DNA from: Patellaria atrata CBS 101060
Lineage: Eukaryota > Ascomycota > Dothideomycetes > Patellariales > Patellariaceae
Assembly (NCBI GenBank): GCA_010093705.1
Contig: MU006090.1
Coordinates: 1,453,817 to 1,517,816 of the forward strand
Reading direction: 5' to 3'
Length of the DNA stretch: 64,000 bases
A program made the position numbers and the translations under genes. How positions within the stretch are numbered: position 1 is the first letter of the stretch; each line of letters opens with the position of its first letter. The notes beneath the pieces were generated by a model. That model was not told where the DNA came from. It saw only the letters and a program-made list of their open reading frames with translations, and made no database searches. This document shows positions 62,601-64,000 of the stretch, piece by piece.

Positions 62601-64000
62601 CCCGAAGTTCAGAACGTAGTACTACTAAGGTACTGTGAGCCTACCTTACAGGGCAGAGTCTAGAGCCAGAAAAAGGTAAGTCCCGAGATGTACTATACAC
62701 GAGTCGACAATTTTCTCTGTCTACTTGGAGACAGGAATACAGGACAGGCACTTTGATGATAGTCTGTATAAATGCTCACCTTTCGGGGATCAGGGGCTTC
62801 CCGGTCAAAGATGCATGGATGATAACCTTCTCTTCGTTCTAGAAAAGAACTGCACAACGCCAACCGATCGCTCAAATCACGGGCAGATCCTTGCTTGACG
62901 CAATTGCTCGCTTCCCCATCTTAGCCTTACTTTAACCCAGAATGACACTAGCAGAAATGCAGAGAAGCGTCAGCTAACTCTCAGCTTCCTGCATCCCCTT
63001 GATCCCACTCGCTTTCTCTCCTCCTCTCAAAAAGATTATCCTCTCATCTGCTCGTGCTTATTAGATTCCTGCGTTACGCAAGGCACATATCCATTTACCA
63101 TTTACCCATTAGACAGTTGCCTAAGGCATGTCGGGTCCTGGCCGCTGGTCGATACCCAATCTATACAAGTACCGTACTTGTATATACAGCGATCAGAGAG
63201 TGCATGGGTTGGCAATCTAGTACTGTATCTTCGCTACCAAGCGAGCGAGATCATCGACAGCATCCTCCGAATTCCAGCTGACGATGCGACTCCTGATGAC
63301 CGTCACACAATGTTTGTCGTCGTCACGTTGTGCGGTTATAGTTGTCTGTCCGAACGGAGACTCCGGGAAATGCGCAGCGGAAACTAAAGACCGATTGTGT
63401 AATTGAGTTCCCCTAAGCTATTCTCCGCCCGTTGGCTCCCTTCAGAACGTTTTTGTGACCGGTTGTAGAAAGAGAGGTTCGATACCAACGGAATCCATCC
63501 GGCACGGCAGGGCCGTATAGAACTAAGGATACACTGGGGGACAAACTGACCCCCTGCAGTCCTCGATCACCAAGCTGGAGATACGAGCCGTAACCCTTGT
63601 TCGATACCGACGGCGGAGCGCCACAGTAATTCAATTGATCCTCTATCCGTTCGGCTCTTCTGATACTTGTCAAAATCGAACTCCAGCTGCGGCCTCAAAC
63701 TTATCGATGCTCAATTACAGCGAGCGCTAAGCTACATGTCCTCCATGGTGTCTCCAACATAGGCTGAACATTCACCAAATGGTGAGAGTATTGTGGCACC
63801 GCGCTGACTCACTCTACTAGGATAGAAATTGGTAACTTTGCTTTCCATGCACAGCAAATGACCCGGTAGTAAGCCTAATGAGCAAACATACATCCGGTGC
63901 GGCGCCCTCTGAAACATAAGAAAGAGATGCTCATGGTCTTGAATATTGCAGAAAGAACACATTTACTGGATTTTTGGGACAATGTCCTCTCTTTAAATCA
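59678..64000. other. 4.3-kb gene-poor region upstream of the Zn2Cys6 gene
   Basis: No frame is convincing: the longest (60685-61029 plus, 114 codons; 62235-62534 minus, 99 codons) have no motifs or splicing partners. The proximal 1-2 kb is probably a long regulatory promoter and 5' leader of the Zn2Cys6 gene, as is common for regulators. Noted within: a T10 run near 60131, GTAC-rich sites near 62283, 62433, 62618 and 63167, and a palindrome at 63162-63184. It may hold non-coding RNAs that I cannot identify. Confidence 0.5.
63162..63184. repeat. Near-perfect palindrome (TATACAAGTA ... TACTTGTATA)
   Basis: Ten-bp arms flank a 3-bp CCG centre. It belongs to the GTAC-rich motif group seen across the window's intergenic DNA. 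It could be a dimeric factor site. Confidence 0.75.

Noticed and set aside
1-64000. CRISPR array, rRNA genes, telomeric repeats or virus-like elements
   Set aside because: No regularly spaced direct repeats with unique spacers, no rRNA-like blocks, no TTAGGG runs and no capsid, reverse-transcriptase or integrase motifs in any frame.

Overview
The window is nuclear DNA of a filamentous ascomycete (Pezizomycotina; Leotiomycetes is my best guess from general gene-family feel, not proven). The evidence is short spliceosomal introns (mostly 43-65 nt) with GT(A/G)AG(T) donors and CTAAC/CTGAC-type branch sites. Gene content also fits: PIR cell-wall protein, Zn2Cys6 regulator, Rsc7/Swp82, Tim54 and a peptidase inhibitor I78-family protein. 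Genes are monocistronic on both strands, often in divergent or convergent pairs. I recognise no rRNA, tRNA, CRISPR array or intact transposon. All exon boundaries were deduced by eye from splice signals, reading-frame continuity and remembered family motifs.

Layout. 1-0.9 kb: 5' part of a PIR cell-wall protein gene running off the left edge. 3.9-6.1 kb: divergent TTC1-like TPR gene and a HAD phosphatase gene. 6.3-9.9 kb: membrane-anchored aspartic-protease-like protein lacking its first catalytic Asp, then a secreted orphan. 10.6-11.8 kb: Leu5-type mitochondrial carrier. 13.3-14.8 kb: orphan 496-aa protein. 15.9 kb: a 41-bp inverted repeat. 17.1-18.1 kb: tocopherol-cyclase-like protein. 18.6-23.4 kb: alpha/beta hydrolase divergent from an Rtt107/Brc1 BRCT genome-stability gene. 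23.7-28.3 kb: ESCRT-II VPS25 and the RSC7/SWP82 chromatin-remodelling subunit. 28.3-34.2 kb: nearly 6 kb without a convincing gene. 34.2-38.9 kb: PRP11/SF3A2 (with a GC-AG intron), tubulin cofactor E and retromer VPS26. 40.5-43.6 kb: gluconokinase and branched-chain keto-acid dehydrogenase E2. 43.75-44.0 kb: a 34-bp minisatellite. 44.3-47.3 kb: BTB protein, HIT protein and a tiny three-exon I78 inhibitor. 48.2-50.1 kb: fungal transcription-factor-like protein without a zinc cluster. 51.2-56.5 kb: RIC1 divergent from TIM54. 57.6-59.7 kb: Zn2Cys6 regulator. 59.7-64 kb: no convincing gene.

Function. Most genes are housekeeping. Three act in endosome/Golgi traffic (VPS25 in ESCRT-II, VPS26 in retromer, RIC1 as Ypt6 exchange factor). 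Three are mitochondrial (Leu5-like carrier, TIM54, BCKDH E2). Others serve splicing (PRP11), tubulin folding (cofactor E), chromatin (RSC7) and replication-fork repair (RTT107). They do not form one pathway or a secondary-metabolite cluster. The lineage-specific material is the PIR protein, the pseudo-protease, the secreted orphan, the 496-aa orphan, the tocopherol-cyclase-like protein and the BTB protein. I found no convincing new multi-gene system. The strongest oddities are the GC-AG intron in PRP11, the reversed PIR domain order, the pseudo-protease next to a secreted orphan, the 41-bp hairpin and the regular 34-bp minisatellite.
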